Notes under the pieces: generated by a model
What the model saw: only the letters and a program-made list of their open reading frames with translations
The model's database searches: none
Told to the model about the DNA's origin: nothing
Source: Thermoleophilaceae bacterium
GTDB lineage: Bacteria; Actinomycetota; Thermoleophilia; Solirubrobacterales; JACPNS01
DNA: 64,000 nt
Assembly (NCBI GenBank): GCA_016462645.1
Contig: JAEMSX010000006.1
Span: 21,654-85,653 of the forward strand
Reading direction: 5' to 3'
Shown here: in pieces, positions 22,560 through 31,111 of the stretch
How the letters are laid out: each line of letters starts with the position of its first letter
Numbering within the stretch: the stretch's first letter is position 1
Position numbers and translations under genes: made by a program

Positions 22560-22602
22560 TTACGAAACGCTTACGAAACACTATAACGAAACTATTACGA
22601 AA
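22560..22602 (-). promoter_or_regulatory. four direct repeats TTACGAAA upstream of the cyclase gene
   Basis: TTACGAAA occurs at 22560, 22571 and 22595, with the variant TAACGAAA at 22584. The spacing is 11, 13 and 11 bp, about one helical turn, so all copies face the same side of the DNA. The array ends 10 bp before the cyclase start codon. This is the layout of a cooperative operator, perhaps for the winged helix of the cyclase itself. Confidence 0.6.
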
Positions 22603-22806
22603 GTGTCGACTAAGTGAGATCGCCTACCTGATCGAGGGCAGCGACAGATGCTGGTGAGTCATCGAGCCGAGGCGGACAGCTCGGCACTCCTGCATCCACG
22701 CCTGGGCGCACCTCATCGCCGTTCTTCGGGAGTTCTCGCCCACCGCCTGCGGCAGAGCACGGTCACATTGCGACGCCCCTGTTTCGCGATCATGCATACT
22801 TGTCGC

Positions 22807-23976
22807 ATGCTCGAGAGCCAGTTGCCGCCCGAGAACACCAGTCGACTACTCGAGATTGGCCGGAGTCTCACCGCGAACCTTGAGCTCGAGCCTCTGCTGC
22901 ACCAGATCACCGCCGCCGCGCGCGAACTCACCGGCGCGAAATACGCCGCTCTCGGAGTGCTCAACAGCAGCCGCGACTCACTCGAACGCTTCGTCACGAT
23001 CGGCATCGACGAGGCGCAACGATCCGAGATTGGAGTTCTGCCGAGCGGCCGCGGCGTTCTCGGCGTGTTGATCGACGATCCGCGACCGCTGCGACTGGAC
23101 TCGATCTCGAGGCACCCCTCGGCCTACGGCTTTCCAGCACACCATCCCTCGATGGAGTCGTTCCTTGGCGTGCCGATCCTGGTCGACGGTCTCGCCTTCG
23201 GAAACCTCTACCTGACGGACAAATCCGAGGGCAATTTCGACGACATCGACGAGGCCTCGGTTGTGACTCTCGCGGCGTGGGCGGCGATCGCGATCAACAA
23301 CGCCCGCCGGATCGAGCAGGACCGCCTCCGCGCCGCGATCGAAGGCGCCGAACAGGAGCGGCGGCGCTGGGCGCGCGAGCTCCACGACGACACGCTGCAG
23401 GGGCTGGGCGCGCTGAACGTTCTGCTCAGCTCAGCCGTCCGCCGGGGTGACCTCGAGTCCTTGCGAACCGCCGCGGCCGCTGGATCCGAGCAGCTGCGTG
23501 TCGAGATCTCGAATCTGCGCAGCCTGATCGCCGAGCTTCGCCCGGCATCACTTGACGAACTCGGGCTGGAGGCGGCTCTGGAGGCGTTGTTCGGGCGGCT
23601 GACGTCAACAGCGGATTTCGACGTCGAGCTGAGCAACGAACTCGGCAACGGCGACGCCCTGCCCAAAGAGCTTGAGATCACGGTCTACCGCGTGATTCAG
23701 GAATCCATCAATAACGTGGCAAAGCACGCGTCCGCGTCGCACATTCAGGCCCAATTGCGCCGCAATGGTTCATCGATCGAGCTGAGCGTGCACGATGACG
23801 GGAGGGGTTTCGACCCGGGCGCGGGGACGTCCGGGTTCGGACTCGTCGGGATGCAGGAGCGCGTCGCCCTGGCGGGCGGCACCACGACGGTCACATCGTC
23901 GACAACAGGCGGAACAACGATCCAGGTGAAGCTTCCGTTGCCGAATGGAGCGGCATCGGCCGCTACGCAGGGCTGA
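22807..23976 (+). CDS. GAF-domain sensor histidine kinase (NarL/DevS type)
   Basis: The protein is about 389 residues long from ATG 22807. A GAF domain spans roughly residues 20-170 (GAKYAALGVL, then ESFLGVPILVDGLAFGNLYLTDK). A HisKA_3 dimerisation domain follows, with the phospho-acceptor in RRWARELHDDTLQGLGALN. The ATPase domain has VIQESINNVAKHA and DDGRGFDP, then GFGLVGMQERV. This is the architecture of DevS/DosT-like kinases, though haem or redox sensing cannot be read from the sequence. Its 3' end overlaps by 14 bp the convergent gene for a NarL-type regulator, its likely partner. Confidence 0.9.
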   Translation: MLESQLPPENTSRLLEIGRSLTANLELEPLLHQITAAARELTGAKYAALGVLNSSRDSLERFVTIGIDEAQRSEIGVLPSGRGVLGVLIDDPRPLRLDSISRHPSAYGFPAHHPSMESFLGVPILVDGLAFGNLYLTDKSEGNFDDIDEASVVTLAAWAAIAINNARRIEQDRLRAAIEGAEQERRRWARELHDDTLQGLGALNVLLSSAVRRGDLESLRTAAAAGSEQLRVEISNLRSLIAELRPASLDELGLEAALEALFGRLTSTADFDVELSNELGNGDALPKELEITVYRVIQESINNVAKHASASHIQAQLRRNGSSIELSVHDDGRGFDPGAGTSGFGLVGMQERVALAGGTTTVTSSTTGGTTIQVKLPLPNGAASAATQG

Positions 23977-24652
23977 CGTCGATCAGACCGTGGTCGATTG
24001 CAAACCGCACGAGTTCGGCCCGGCTCGCAAAATCCAGCTTGTTCTGGATGTGCGCCCTGTGTGACTCGATCGTGCGAACGCTCAGGAAGAGCTGTTCGGC
24101 GATCTCGGTGTTCGTGTAGCCCAGGGCGATCAATTTCATGATCTCGATCTCACGTTCGGTCAGCGCCGACAGCTCATCCTCGGCAGATCCCGACGCCATC
24201 CTTGCCCCGACCCGTGGATACAGATAGATCCCGCCGTCGGCAGCGAGCCGAATCGCGCTGACGAGTTCGGCATCGGCCGCCTCTTTGAGGATGTACCCGG
24301 ACGCGCCGGCACTCATCGCGGCTCTGGCGAATGCTGGATCCTCCTGCATCGTGAGCACGACGATCTTCGTCTCAGGTGAGGCCTCATGAATCTTTGGAAT
24401 CGCGTCAAGGCTCGCCTCACCGGGCATGTTCAGGTCGAGCATCAGGACGGTTGGCTTGTGCCCGAGGACGTAGCGCCGCGCTGAGTCCGCGTCGCCGGCC
24501 TCCGCGACCACTTCCATTCCTTCTTCTGCCTCGATCAACATTCGCAGCCCCGTACGGACCACTGCGTGGTCGTCGGCGATCACCACCGTGATCTGCCCGT
24601 CGGGCGCTTGCTGTGTGATTGGGTCCATTGTCAATGTTGCTGCGGCTTTCAT
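23963..24652 (-). CDS. NarL/LuxR-type response regulator
   Basis: The 229-residue protein has a receiver domain with DDH (residues 27-29), the phospho-acceptor Asp73 (VLMLDLNMPGE), VVLTMQE and the conserved Lys in SGYILKEA. A LuxR-type helix-turn-helix (LTEREIEIMKLIALGYTNTE, then LSVRTIESHRAHIQNKL) follows. The gene converges on the GAF kinase gene and overlaps the flavodoxin gene by 4 bp. It is therefore transcribed in one unit with flavodoxin and may report redox or oxygen state with the kinase. Confidence 0.92.
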   Translation of the reverse strand: MKAAATLTMDPITQQAPDGQITVVIADDHAVVRTGLRMLIEAEEGMEVVAEAGDADSARRYVLGHKPTVLMLDLNMPGEASLDAIPKIHEASPETKIVVLTMQEDPAFARAAMSAGASGYILKEAADAELVSAIRLAADGGIYLYPRVGARMASGSAEDELSALTEREIEIMKLIALGYTNTEIAEQLFLSVRTIESHRAHIQNKLDFASRAELVRFAIDHGLIDVSPA

Positions 24653-25272
24653 GCGGCGGACAACGCATGAATATACGGGCCGTCGGCGTCGGCAGGAAGC
24701 TCCGAACCAGTCAGCTCAGCCGCGATGCCATCCGCCCAGTCGCCAATCGCGCTCCAATCACGGAAGTCGCCCTGAGGAGCCCGCATCGCCTTCATCAGGG
24801 TGCGTTCACCAAGGCCAAGGAGGTCGTGGTCAAGCCGTCCCGAGAACACCCGGGTGTCGCGCGCTCCAACCGCTTCTGCCGCGCGGAGTACGGGTTCCGG
24901 CGTCTCCGCCGTCGGTGTCGGCGGATCACCCACCGGGCCACTGCTGAAGATCCACACGGGCACTTTTGACAGCTCTGTGCGATGTCGGTCGATCAGCTCC
25001 TGCGCGGCGTTCAGCCAGCGTCCGGCGTAGAGGGCGCTCCCGAGCACGACCGCGTCCGCCCCTTCGAAGCTGTGGAAGTCATCGGCAACGAACAGCCGTG
25101 CGCGCAGCCCGGCGTTGGACAACTGGGCACGAATCGCCTCGGCGATCCCGGTGGTGGAACCGTGGCGACTGGCCACAACCACCGCGACGCGCAACGGAAT
25201 CCGGGGTGAATCGGCAGATACGGGAGTGCCGCTGGCATCCCGCTGCTCGCGTCTCGCGGTGGATGTAGTCAT
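24649..25272 (-). CDS. flavodoxin-domain protein
   Basis: The 207-residue protein starts at ATG 25272; the rest of the 496-codon ORF is a shadow of kup. The flavodoxin fold shows in VVVASRHGSTTGIAEAI (phosphate loop), VVLGSALYAGRWLNAAQ and VWIFSSGPVG. The sequence resembles the menaquinone-dependent protoporphyrinogen oxidase (HemG-type) branch, which also has (Y)AGrW. Haem genes are not adjacent, so the reaction is open. It lies upstream of, and overlaps by 4 bp, the response-regulator gene. Confidence 0.82.
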   Translation of the reverse strand: MTTSTARREQRDASGTPVSADSPRIPLRVAVVVASRHGSTTGIAEAIRAQLSNAGLRARLFVADDFHSFEGADAVVLGSALYAGRWLNAAQELIDRHRTELSKVPVWIFSSGPVGDPPTPTAETPEPVLRAAEAVGARDTRVFSGRLDHDLLGLGERTLMKAMRAPQGDFRDWSAIGDWADGIAAELTGSELPADADGPYIHALSAA

Positions 25273-25392
25273 CACGCGAGAACTATCGCGCCTCCCCCGC
25301 TGCGGTTGGTCCGTTGCGAACACGGAATAACGTAGGTAGAAACCCGCAACTCGTTTTCCCGAGCCGATTTCAGGCGATTCGGCAGACGGCAC

Positions 25393-27324
25393 GTGTACGC
25401 TGGCCGCTTGACCGAATCTACGCCCAAGAAGACTGCTCTTCGGGCGATGTACATCGGGGCTCTCGGCGTTGTCTTTGGTGACATCGGGACGAGTCCGCTG
25501 TACACCGTCCAGACGATCTTCAGCCCCGGCGACCCGCACCCCGTCGCCGTCTCCCCCGACACGCTCTTCGGCGTCCTGTCGATGATCTTCTGGTCTGTGA
25601 TGATCATCGTGACCATCACCTACGTCTCGCTCGTCATGCGTGCCGACAACGACGGTGAAGGCGGGATCATGGCGCTGGTGACGCTGATCAAACGCAAGAC
25701 CGAGGAGGGCAACAGGCGAACCCGCGTCGTGCTCGGAGCGCTCGGAATATTCGGCGCCTCCCTGTTCTTCGGCGACAGCATGATCACCCCGGCGATCTCC
25801 GTGCTCTCGTCCGTCGAGGGCCTCGAAGTCGCGGCCCCCGAACTCGACCATCTGATCCTGCCGATCACCGCCGGGATCATCATCGCGCTCTTCACATTCC
25901 AGCGCTTCGGCACCGGGGCGGTGGGCCGACTGTTCGGCCCGATCATGGTCGTCTGGTTCTTGACGATCGCCGCGCTCGGCGTCCACGGGATCACCGCGGA
26001 TCCCTCGATCCTCAAGGCACTCTCCCCCACGTACGCGGCCGATTTCATGTTCCGGCACTTTGAGATCAGCTTCTTCGCGATGGCGGCGATCGTGCTCTCG
26101 GTCACCGGCGCCGAGGCGCTCTACGCAGACATGGGACATTTCGGCCGCCGGCCGATCACGCTCGCCTGGGTGAGTCTTGTGCTGCCCGCCTGCATGCTCA
26201 GCTACTTCGGTCAGGGCGCGCTGATCCTCGACGACCCGTCAATCGCGACCAACAACCCGTTCTTCCAGCTCGGCCCGGACTGGGCGCAGATCCCGATGGT
26301 CATCCTCGCGACGATGGCGACTGTGATCGCCTCGCAGGCGGTGATCACCGGGGCGTTCTCGATCGCCCACCAGGCGGTTCAGCTCGGCTACCTCCCGCGC
26401 CTGCGGATCCGCCATACGTCGGCCGTTTCGATCGGTCAGATCTACGTGCCGTGGATCAACTGGTTCCTGATGATCGCCGTGCTGACGCTGATCTTTGCCT
26501 TCAAGTCTTCGGCGGCATTGGGCTTCGCCTACGGGATGGCTGTCACTGGCACCATCACCATCACCACGCTGCTGTTCTTCTACTACGCGCGGCAGAAATG
26601 GGACTGGCCGCTGTGGAGCGTCATCGGGGGCGGCGCGCTGCTGATCGCTTTCGATCTCCTGTTCTTCGCCGCCAACCTGACGAAGGTCTTCCACGGCGCG
26701 TGGCTGCCGCTGCTGATCGGCCTGCTCACCTTCACGATTCTCGTCACCTGGCACCGCGGTCGCATCGAGGTCTCCGAGCGGCGCAAAGTCTTCGAGGGGC
26801 CACTGCGCGACTTCGTCAAGGAAGTTGACGATATGGGACCAGCGCTGTCGCGCGTCAAGGGCACGGCAGTCTTTCTCGACCGCAATCCGGACACCACGCC
26901 GCTGGCGATGCGCGCCTGCGTGGAGCGACTGCATACCTTGCACGAACATGTCGTGATTCTCACGATCACGACGGCGACAATCCCCCATCTCACCGTCGAA
27001 GAGAGCCTCATCATCGACGACTTGGGGTATGCGGGCGACGGCATCACACACGTGACAGCGTGCTTCGGCTACATGGACGAAGTCAACGTCCCGAGCGTCT
27101 TGCGGATGATCGAGAAGCGCCCGGAAGTCGAGTGCCCGATCGAGGTGAGCACTGCCAACTACTTCCTCTCCGAGATCGAGCTGCGACGCGGACACGTTCC
27201 CGGAATGTCGCGCTGGCGCAAGGGTCTGTTTGTGGCCACCTCGCGGATCGCCGCCGACCCGGTCGAGTACTTCGGACTCCCGCTCGATCGCACCATCGTG
27301 ATGGGCTCGAAGGTCGAGGTTTGA
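25393..27324 (+). CDS. kup: Kup-family potassium uptake protein
   Basis: The 643-residue membrane protein begins with the family signature GALGVVFGDIGTSPLYTVQT. About twelve hydrophobic segments follow up to residue 460, including GGIMALVTLI, FFGDSMITPAISVLS and ALYADMGHFGRRPI. A soluble C-terminal domain ends the protein. Kup imports K+ by proton symport. The length is typical. The start is the GTG at 25393, divergent from the flavodoxin gene, with 120 bp between them. No c-di-AMP riboswitch was recognised there. Confidence 0.95.
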   Translation: MYAGRLTESTPKKTALRAMYIGALGVVFGDIGTSPLYTVQTIFSPGDPHPVAVSPDTLFGVLSMIFWSVMIIVTITYVSLVMRADNDGEGGIMALVTLIKRKTEEGNRRTRVVLGALGIFGASLFFGDSMITPAISVLSSVEGLEVAAPELDHLILPITAGIIIALFTFQRFGTGAVGRLFGPIMVVWFLTIAALGVHGITADPSILKALSPTYAADFMFRHFEISFFAMAAIVLSVTGAEALYADMGHFGRRPITLAWVSLVLPACMLSYFGQGALILDDPSIATNNPFFQLGPDWAQIPMVILATMATVIASQAVITGAFSIAHQAVQLGYLPRLRIRHTSAVSIGQIYVPWINWFLMIAVLTLIFAFKSSAALGFAYGMAVTGTITITTLLFFYYARQKWDWPLWSVIGGGALLIAFDLLFFAANLTKVFHGAWLPLLIGLLTFTILVTWHRGRIEVSERRKVFEGPLRDFVKEVDDMGPALSRVKGTAVFLDRNPDTTPLAMRACVERLHTLHEHVVILTITTATIPHLTVEESLIIDDLGYAGDGITHVTACFGYMDEVNVPSVLRMIEKRPEVECPIEVSTANYFLSEIELRRGHVPGMSRWRKGLFVATSRIAADPVEYFGLPLDRTIVMGSKVEV

Positions 27325-27932
27325 GCGCCGCGCGACTCGCGACTGCGGCCGACGTTCCGCAACTGGCCCGCGCGCTTGCGCGAGCGTTCGCGGACGATCC
27401 CGTCGCCGCGTGGTCGTGCCCGCCGGCCAGTCTGCGGCCATATGTGCTCGAGCGCTTCCATGGTGCGCGACTGCGGCAGCTGCTCGATCGCGGAGAAGTC
27501 TGGACGACGGACGAGCTCGCAAGCGCTGCGCTCTGGGCGCAGCCCGGCGAATGGAAGACCACGGCGCGTGAAGATCTCGAACTCGCTTCGGCGCTGTTTC
27601 AGCGGCGCTCGCTCGCGCGCCCGTCCGTGCTCATGCGCAGCCCGATGGTCGGGATCGGACTCACTTCCGTTGAGCGCAAGCATCCGGCTCAGCCCCAGCA
27701 CTGGTACCTCGCCGTGGTCGGGACCGATCCTGCCGCGCAGGGCCGCGGCCTCGGCAGCAAGGTGCTTTCTCCGATCCTCGAGCAGTGCGATCGCGACGGC
27801 GTCGCCGCCTACCTCGAGTCCTCGAAGGAGACCAACCTCGACTACTACGCCAGGCACGGCTTCCGCGTCACCCAGGAACACCGCCTGCCGCGCGGCCCCA
27901 CAGTCTGGGCGATGTGGCGCGATCCCGCCTGA
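27321..27932 (+). CDS. GNAT-family N-acetyltransferase
   Basis: The protein is about 203 residues long, starting at a TTG that overlaps the kup stop codon (TTGA), so translation is likely coupled to kup. The acetyl-CoA-binding motif is WYLAVVGTDPAAQGRGLGS, and the C-terminal part has AYLESSKETNLDYYARHGF. This is the layout of fungal- and actinobacterial-type GNAT proteins that acetylate small molecules. The substrate is unknown and no link to potassium transport is evident. Confidence 0.85.
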   Translation: MSAARLATAADVPQLARALARAFADDPVAAWSCPPASLRPYVLERFHGARLRQLLDRGEVWTTDELASAALWAQPGEWKTTAREDLELASALFQRRSLARPSVLMRSPMVGIGLTSVERKHPAQPQHWYLAVVGTDPAAQGRGLGSKVLSPILEQCDRDGVAAYLESSKETNLDYYARHGFRVTQEHRLPRGPTVWAMWRDPA

Positions 27933-27949
27933 GAGCGGTACGCGACGCC

Positions 27950-27999
27950 GGGAACCGATCGGACTACCCCGGTTCCCAGCGCCAGGGGCTGAGCCCCCT
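27950..27999. terminator. two adjacent hairpins between convergent genes
   Basis: GGGAACC and GGTTCCC pair across 14 nt (27950-27977), and a tight GGGGC-TGA-GCCCC hairpin follows (27985-27997). They lie between the 3' ends of the acetyltransferase gene and the minus-strand gene ending at 28145. No T-run follows, so bidirectional termination is suggested by position only. Confidence 0.4.
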
Positions 28000-28144
28000 C
28001 GTCGATCGGCGCCGCTTGGCAGACAGTCATCCACTATGCGCCTCGGGGGGCTACAAACGCGGACTTGCGGCTCGACCGTTGGTGACGTGCGTACCTGTAC
28101 CGGTACTTGGCGCACAGGCTTGACTTGTGACAGCGAAACCGAGA

Positions 28145-29083
28145 TCAGGGTTGCGGCGCAGTCGGAGTTGCCTTCGACTCGAGCAGCTCGAACTGCTCAA
28201 TGGTGTCTCCGATCTGTACATCCGGACCGCGGTGTCCGTCGAGCTCAGCGACAACCACATTGGAGTAGCTGAGCGCAGAGGTCGACCTGTCGAACCAGAC
28301 GGTGCTGCGAGTGTCCTCATCCAGGAACGCAAGGCCGACCGCGCGGCGCCCGAGCGGATCGCGATCTGCGTCCAGGACGGTCACGCCGCGTATGGTCCCC
28401 AGTTCGGCGATGAGCGTCGCGCGCAGCGTTGCCGGCAACGGCGGCGAGAGATCGCGAAGCGCCTCGGTGATGATCATCCACTTGGTCGAATCGCCCTCGC
28501 CGCGACCGACGCTCGCGGCCTCTACGTCGATCTGGCGCACCAGCGCCTGCGGGTTGGCTGCGAGCGCGTCGATTTCGCGACGGGTGTAGGTCCGATCGCC
28601 GATGCGGTACCTGCCGTAGGCCGGATACGCGAAGACCGTCGGTGCCTCAGCCGGGGTCCTCAGCGGCCTGATCTCGATCGTGCCGCGGCGCGCGACGCTG
28701 AGCCAGGCCCTGCGCTCCGTGCGCTCGAGCAACGGCTTGTGGTCCCGAACTGACAGGTGCTGTTGGGTCTGCCTCGAGCGGCTGTAGGTGAACCAGTCAT
28801 CCGGCGGGTAGTTGGCAGCGAGGGCGGTCTTCGCGACGTCCGCGGTCGCCTCCGCGACAGTCGGCGTACCGCTCCATGGGATCGTGGAGATGGCAATCGC
28901 GACAACGGCGATCGCGAGCGCGATCGCCGGGACCGCAAAGGCGCGCCGCCACTCGAAGCGGGTGCGGCGTGCCACCCTCGCCGGCGCTGCCGTGACCACG
29001 TCGGCCTCAAGAGCTTGCACGAACTGCGCGCGCAGATCGTTCAGTGCTGTCACCTGGAAGTTCATGTCTCCGTGCTCAGACAT
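28145..29083 (-). CDS. CU044_5270-like membrane protein, ECF sigma partner
   Basis: The 312-residue protein starts at ATG 29083 with GGAGG six bases upstream. It has a short cytoplasmic N-terminus, one membrane helix (FAVPAIALAIAVVAIAIST) and an extracytoplasmic domain of about 230 residues. This is the pattern of actinobacterial CU044_5270-family proteins that follow ECF sigma genes. It overlaps the sigma gene by 8 bp. It could serve as an anti-sigma factor or a surface sensor, but no zinc-binding HxxxCxxC motif is present. Confidence 0.75.
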   Translation of the reverse strand: MSEHGDMNFQVTALNDLRAQFVQALEADVVTAAPARVARRTRFEWRRAFAVPAIALAIAVVAIAISTIPWSGTPTVAEATADVAKTALAANYPPDDWFTYSRSRQTQQHLSVRDHKPLLERTERRAWLSVARRGTIEIRPLRTPAEAPTVFAYPAYGRYRIGDRTYTRREIDALAANPQALVRQIDVEAASVGRGEGDSTKWMIITEALRDLSPPLPATLRATLIAELGTIRGVTVLDADRDPLGRRAVGLAFLDEDTRSTVWFDRSTSALSYSNVVVAELDGHRGPDVQIGDTIEQFELLESKATPTAPQP

Positions 29084-29645
29084 TGCTGTCCTCCATTGAC
29101 CCTCTGATCTGCTCAAGTTCCTTCTTGAGCTTCTTCAGTCCGCGGCTCACCCGCGCGCGAACCACGTCCTCTGACGTGCCCATCTCTCTCGCGACATCCG
29201 CGTACGATTTCTGCTGAAGAATCCGCGCGCGAACGGCATCGCGGTACTCAGGCTTCAGCGAGCCGAGCGCGCGCTCCACGGCGGCGCGCATCTCGGCCAT
29301 CTGCGCGAGTTCCTCGATCTGCTCGGCATCGTCCTTCCCGATCTCCACCGGCTCGAAGCGGAGCCGCTGCATGGCGCGCTGCTCGACGTGACCGCGCCGG
29401 AAATAGTTGTTCATCAGATTGCGCGCGATCCCGAAGAGCCATCGCCTGCCGTCCTCCGAGGAGTTGCCCTTGAACGAGCCTCGACTGGCGATCGCTTCCG
29501 CGAACGTTTCACTGACCAGATCGAATGCGAGCTGGCTGTCCACCGTGCGGCGGGCAAAGTACCTGAGGAGATCCTCGGCGTTTTCGTCATAGAGACGGGT
29601 CATATCTTCATTTGTGAGATTCAACTCGTCTGCGCCCGAATGCAC
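29076..29645 (-). CDS. ECF-type RNA polymerase sigma factor
   Basis: The 189-residue protein contains sigma region 2 (LLRYFARRTVDSQLAFDLVS, then RRWLFGIARNLMNNYFRR) and region 4 (LGSLKPEYRDAVRARILQQK, then SYADVAREMGTSEDVVRARV). The listed start is GTG 29645; ATG 29603 is possible. It is co-transcribed with the membrane protein that follows. The divergent intergenic region contains two identical spaced boxes (TGTCACA-N12-GCGCCATGTA) that are plausible target promoters of this factor. Confidence 0.9.
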   Translation of the reverse strand: MHSGADELNLTNEDMTRLYDENAEDLLRYFARRTVDSQLAFDLVSETFAEAIASRGSFKGNSSEDGRRWLFGIARNLMNNYFRRGHVEQRAMQRLRFEPVEIGKDDAEQIEELAQMAEMRAAVERALGSLKPEYRDAVRARILQQKSYADVAREMGTSEDVVRARVSRGLKKLKKELEQIRGSMEDSNV

Positions 29646-29684
29646 TTGGTACGGGAGGGCAAATTGTGACCGCCCGCTTTCGGA

Positions 29685-29714
29685 GTGTCACAACTTGAGG
29701 CCAGGCGCCATGTA
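29685..29714 (+). promoter_or_regulatory. spaced-box promoter-like element, copy 1
   Basis: GTGTCACA, then 12 nt, then GCGCCATGTA. Exactly the same two boxes with the same spacing recur at 29931-29960. The TGTCACA box resembles the -35 element reported for ECF41-type sigma factors, but the -10 part differs. This copy points into a stretch that forms a long hairpin. Confidence 0.45.
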
Positions 29715-29930
29715 GTGATGACATCGCTCACACGGAGTCGCAATCTCGGTGGTTCCTGTTCGCGGTGTCCTGAGTCGGGCTGATCCATTTCTCAGCGAGG
29801 CTCCAATGGCCGCCGACCGGAAGCGGACGCCACTCCTGCGCCCCCGCATAAGCGGGTGGCGACCGCGCGCCGCCATTCGCCCGGCACCCCTCATCCCGGG
29901 CGAATACGGCGCGAAGAAACTTGGGGTTTT
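29715..29930 (+). ncRNA. candidate structured non-coding RNA
   Basis: Between the two promoter-like boxes lies a non-coding stretch with two strong hairpins. One is CCCGC-ATAA-GCGGG with an extended stem (29838-29860). The other, of 48 nt, has a 7-bp stem (CGCGCCG/CGGCGCG), an internal loop and a perfect 10-bp stem (ATTCGCCCGG/CCGGGCGAAT, 29866-29913). GGGGTTTT follows at 29923-29930. If the first box is a promoter, the product would be an RNA of about 215 nt. It could also be a palindromic repeat or the leader of the secreted-protein gene. Confidence 0.35.
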
Positions 29931-29960
29931 GTGTCACAGGTCACCCATTCGCGCCATGTA
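29931..29960 (+). promoter_or_regulatory. spaced-box promoter-like element, copy 2
   Basis: GTGTCACA-N12-GCGCCATGTA, 69 bp upstream of the secreted-protein start at 30029, a sensible distance for a promoter. It is identical in both boxes and in spacing to copy 1, 246 bp upstream. Confidence 0.45.
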
Positions 29961-30028
29961 TTCGTAGAACCGGCGCCTCAATGCCGGCCAATTGCTCGCA
30001 CATCGACAACTCATGAGGGGTGAGTCAT

Positions 30029-30421
30029 ATGTCTCGAGTTCTTCACACCATGTCCGCAAGGCTGCGCGGTGCCATCTGCATCTTCGGTGCAACCATCGCC
30101 GTATTCGCCTGTTCGACTGTTGCGGTCGCCGAGGCGGCCACGTACCACTACTGCAACAGCTGCTTCATTCGCTCCTACACGCTCTTCGAAGCAAGTCAGG
30201 CCAAATACATAACCCAGGACTACGTGCATCGATTGGCCGGACCAGCGGGGGTCACGATCGGCGCTGTGGCCCAGTACGCCGACAACTACGCGTGGGGCAG
30301 TTACGTCTACTCGACCTCAACCGAGGTCATACACGGCTACACGGGCAACCGTCCGGCGTGGGGCGCTGCTGCGAACTTCGGCGGTGGCAACTATTCCTTC
30401 AACGCGCACGTGACGTACTAG
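30029..30421 (+). CDS. small secreted protein of unknown function
   Basis: The 130-residue protein starts at ATG 30029, behind GAGGGGTGA. It has a signal peptide (LRGAICIFGATIAVFACSTV, then AVAEAA) and a mature part of about 95 residues rich in Tyr, Asn and Gly (YHYCNSCFIRSYTLF, then FGGGNYSFNAHVTY). A CxxC pair may form a disulphide. It is followed 9 bp later by another exported-protein gene. Promoter-like boxes upstream suggest control by the divergent ECF sigma factor. Confidence 0.7.
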   Translation: MSRVLHTMSARLRGAICIFGATIAVFACSTVAVAEAATYHYCNSCFIRSYTLFEASQAKYITQDYVHRLAGPAGVTIGAVAQYADNYAWGSYVYSTSTEVIHGYTGNRPAWGAAANFGGGNYSFNAHVTY

Positions 30422-30430
30422 GAGCCGGCG

Positions 30431-31075
30431 ATGAACACGCGAACATTCACACTCCTGCTCGTGGCCTGCGGGACTCTGCTCGTATCAGCAATCGGGGTCG
30501 CCGGCGCGCGCGTCGGCAAGGATCGGCCCGCTGCTCCGCCCCCGGCCAGGGTTTCCGTACTCAAGCAACCATTTCAACCGACTCGCCGCCAGCGCCGCGA
30601 ACTCTTGAAGCTACGCCGACAAGTGGCCAAATCGCCGCACGCCTCGATCGCTTCCACCGCGAGCGTTCCTGACGCGCGACCGATCGAGTTGCCGGAAGGC
30701 CTTGGTGACGCCTGGGTCTCGATGGCTGACGACGGGGCCGTCTGCACGTTCATCCCGGATCCGCTCGGTGGCTATGGATCGAGCTGCGCAACGCAGGAGG
30801 ACCTGCGCACCGGCGGTGCCGTGACGGTTCTCGGGGGTGCAGGTCAGCTCAACAACAAGGCGATCGCAGTCATCGTCGTGCCGGATGGCGGACAGGATCC
30901 AGTCGTGACCGAACCAGACGGCCGCCAGGAGCACCCGCAGGTCGACGGAATCGGTGCGACGGTCGTCCCGGAGCGCTCCAGAGTCTCGGTCGGCGCAGTC
31001 AGCCTCGAGATTCCCGAGTTCGATCCGCACTGCTCGACCAGCCCGAACGAAGACTTCCGGAGGTGCGGCCTCTAG
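30431..31075 (+). CDS. exported protein of unknown function
   Basis: The 214-residue protein starts with a signal peptide (TFTLLLVACGTLLVSAIGV) and has AGGAG seven bases before the ATG. A basic linker (PTRRQRRELLKLRRQV) separates it from a domain of about 130 residues with repeated beta strands (DAWVSMADDGAVCTFIPDP, then NNKAIAVIVVPDGG). Four cysteines in this domain could pair. It forms a two-gene unit with the preceding secreted protein. Confidence 0.7.
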   Translation: MNTRTFTLLLVACGTLLVSAIGVAGARVGKDRPAAPPPARVSVLKQPFQPTRRQRRELLKLRRQVAKSPHASIASTASVPDARPIELPEGLGDAWVSMADDGAVCTFIPDPLGGYGSSCATQEDLRTGGAVTVLGGAGQLNNKAIAVIVVPDGGQDPVVTEPDGRQEHPQVDGIGATVVPERSRVSVGAVSLEIPEFDPHCSTSPNEDFRRCGL

Positions 31076-31111
31076 GTCCGGATATCGTGGTCCTGCGATG
31101 CAGGGCGATCG

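Noticed and set aside
25273-25392. A possible c-di-AMP riboswitch before kup.
   Set aside because: The 120-bp gap shows no convincing match to the conserved core of that riboswitch.
25273-26139. The N-terminal extension of the flavodoxin ORF.
   Set aside because: The extension is antisense to kup and has no protein-like features; the fold starts after ATG 25272.
26239-27522. A 427-codon minus-strand ORF.
   Set aside because: It is a shadow of kup and the acetyltransferase gene, as expected in high-GC DNA.
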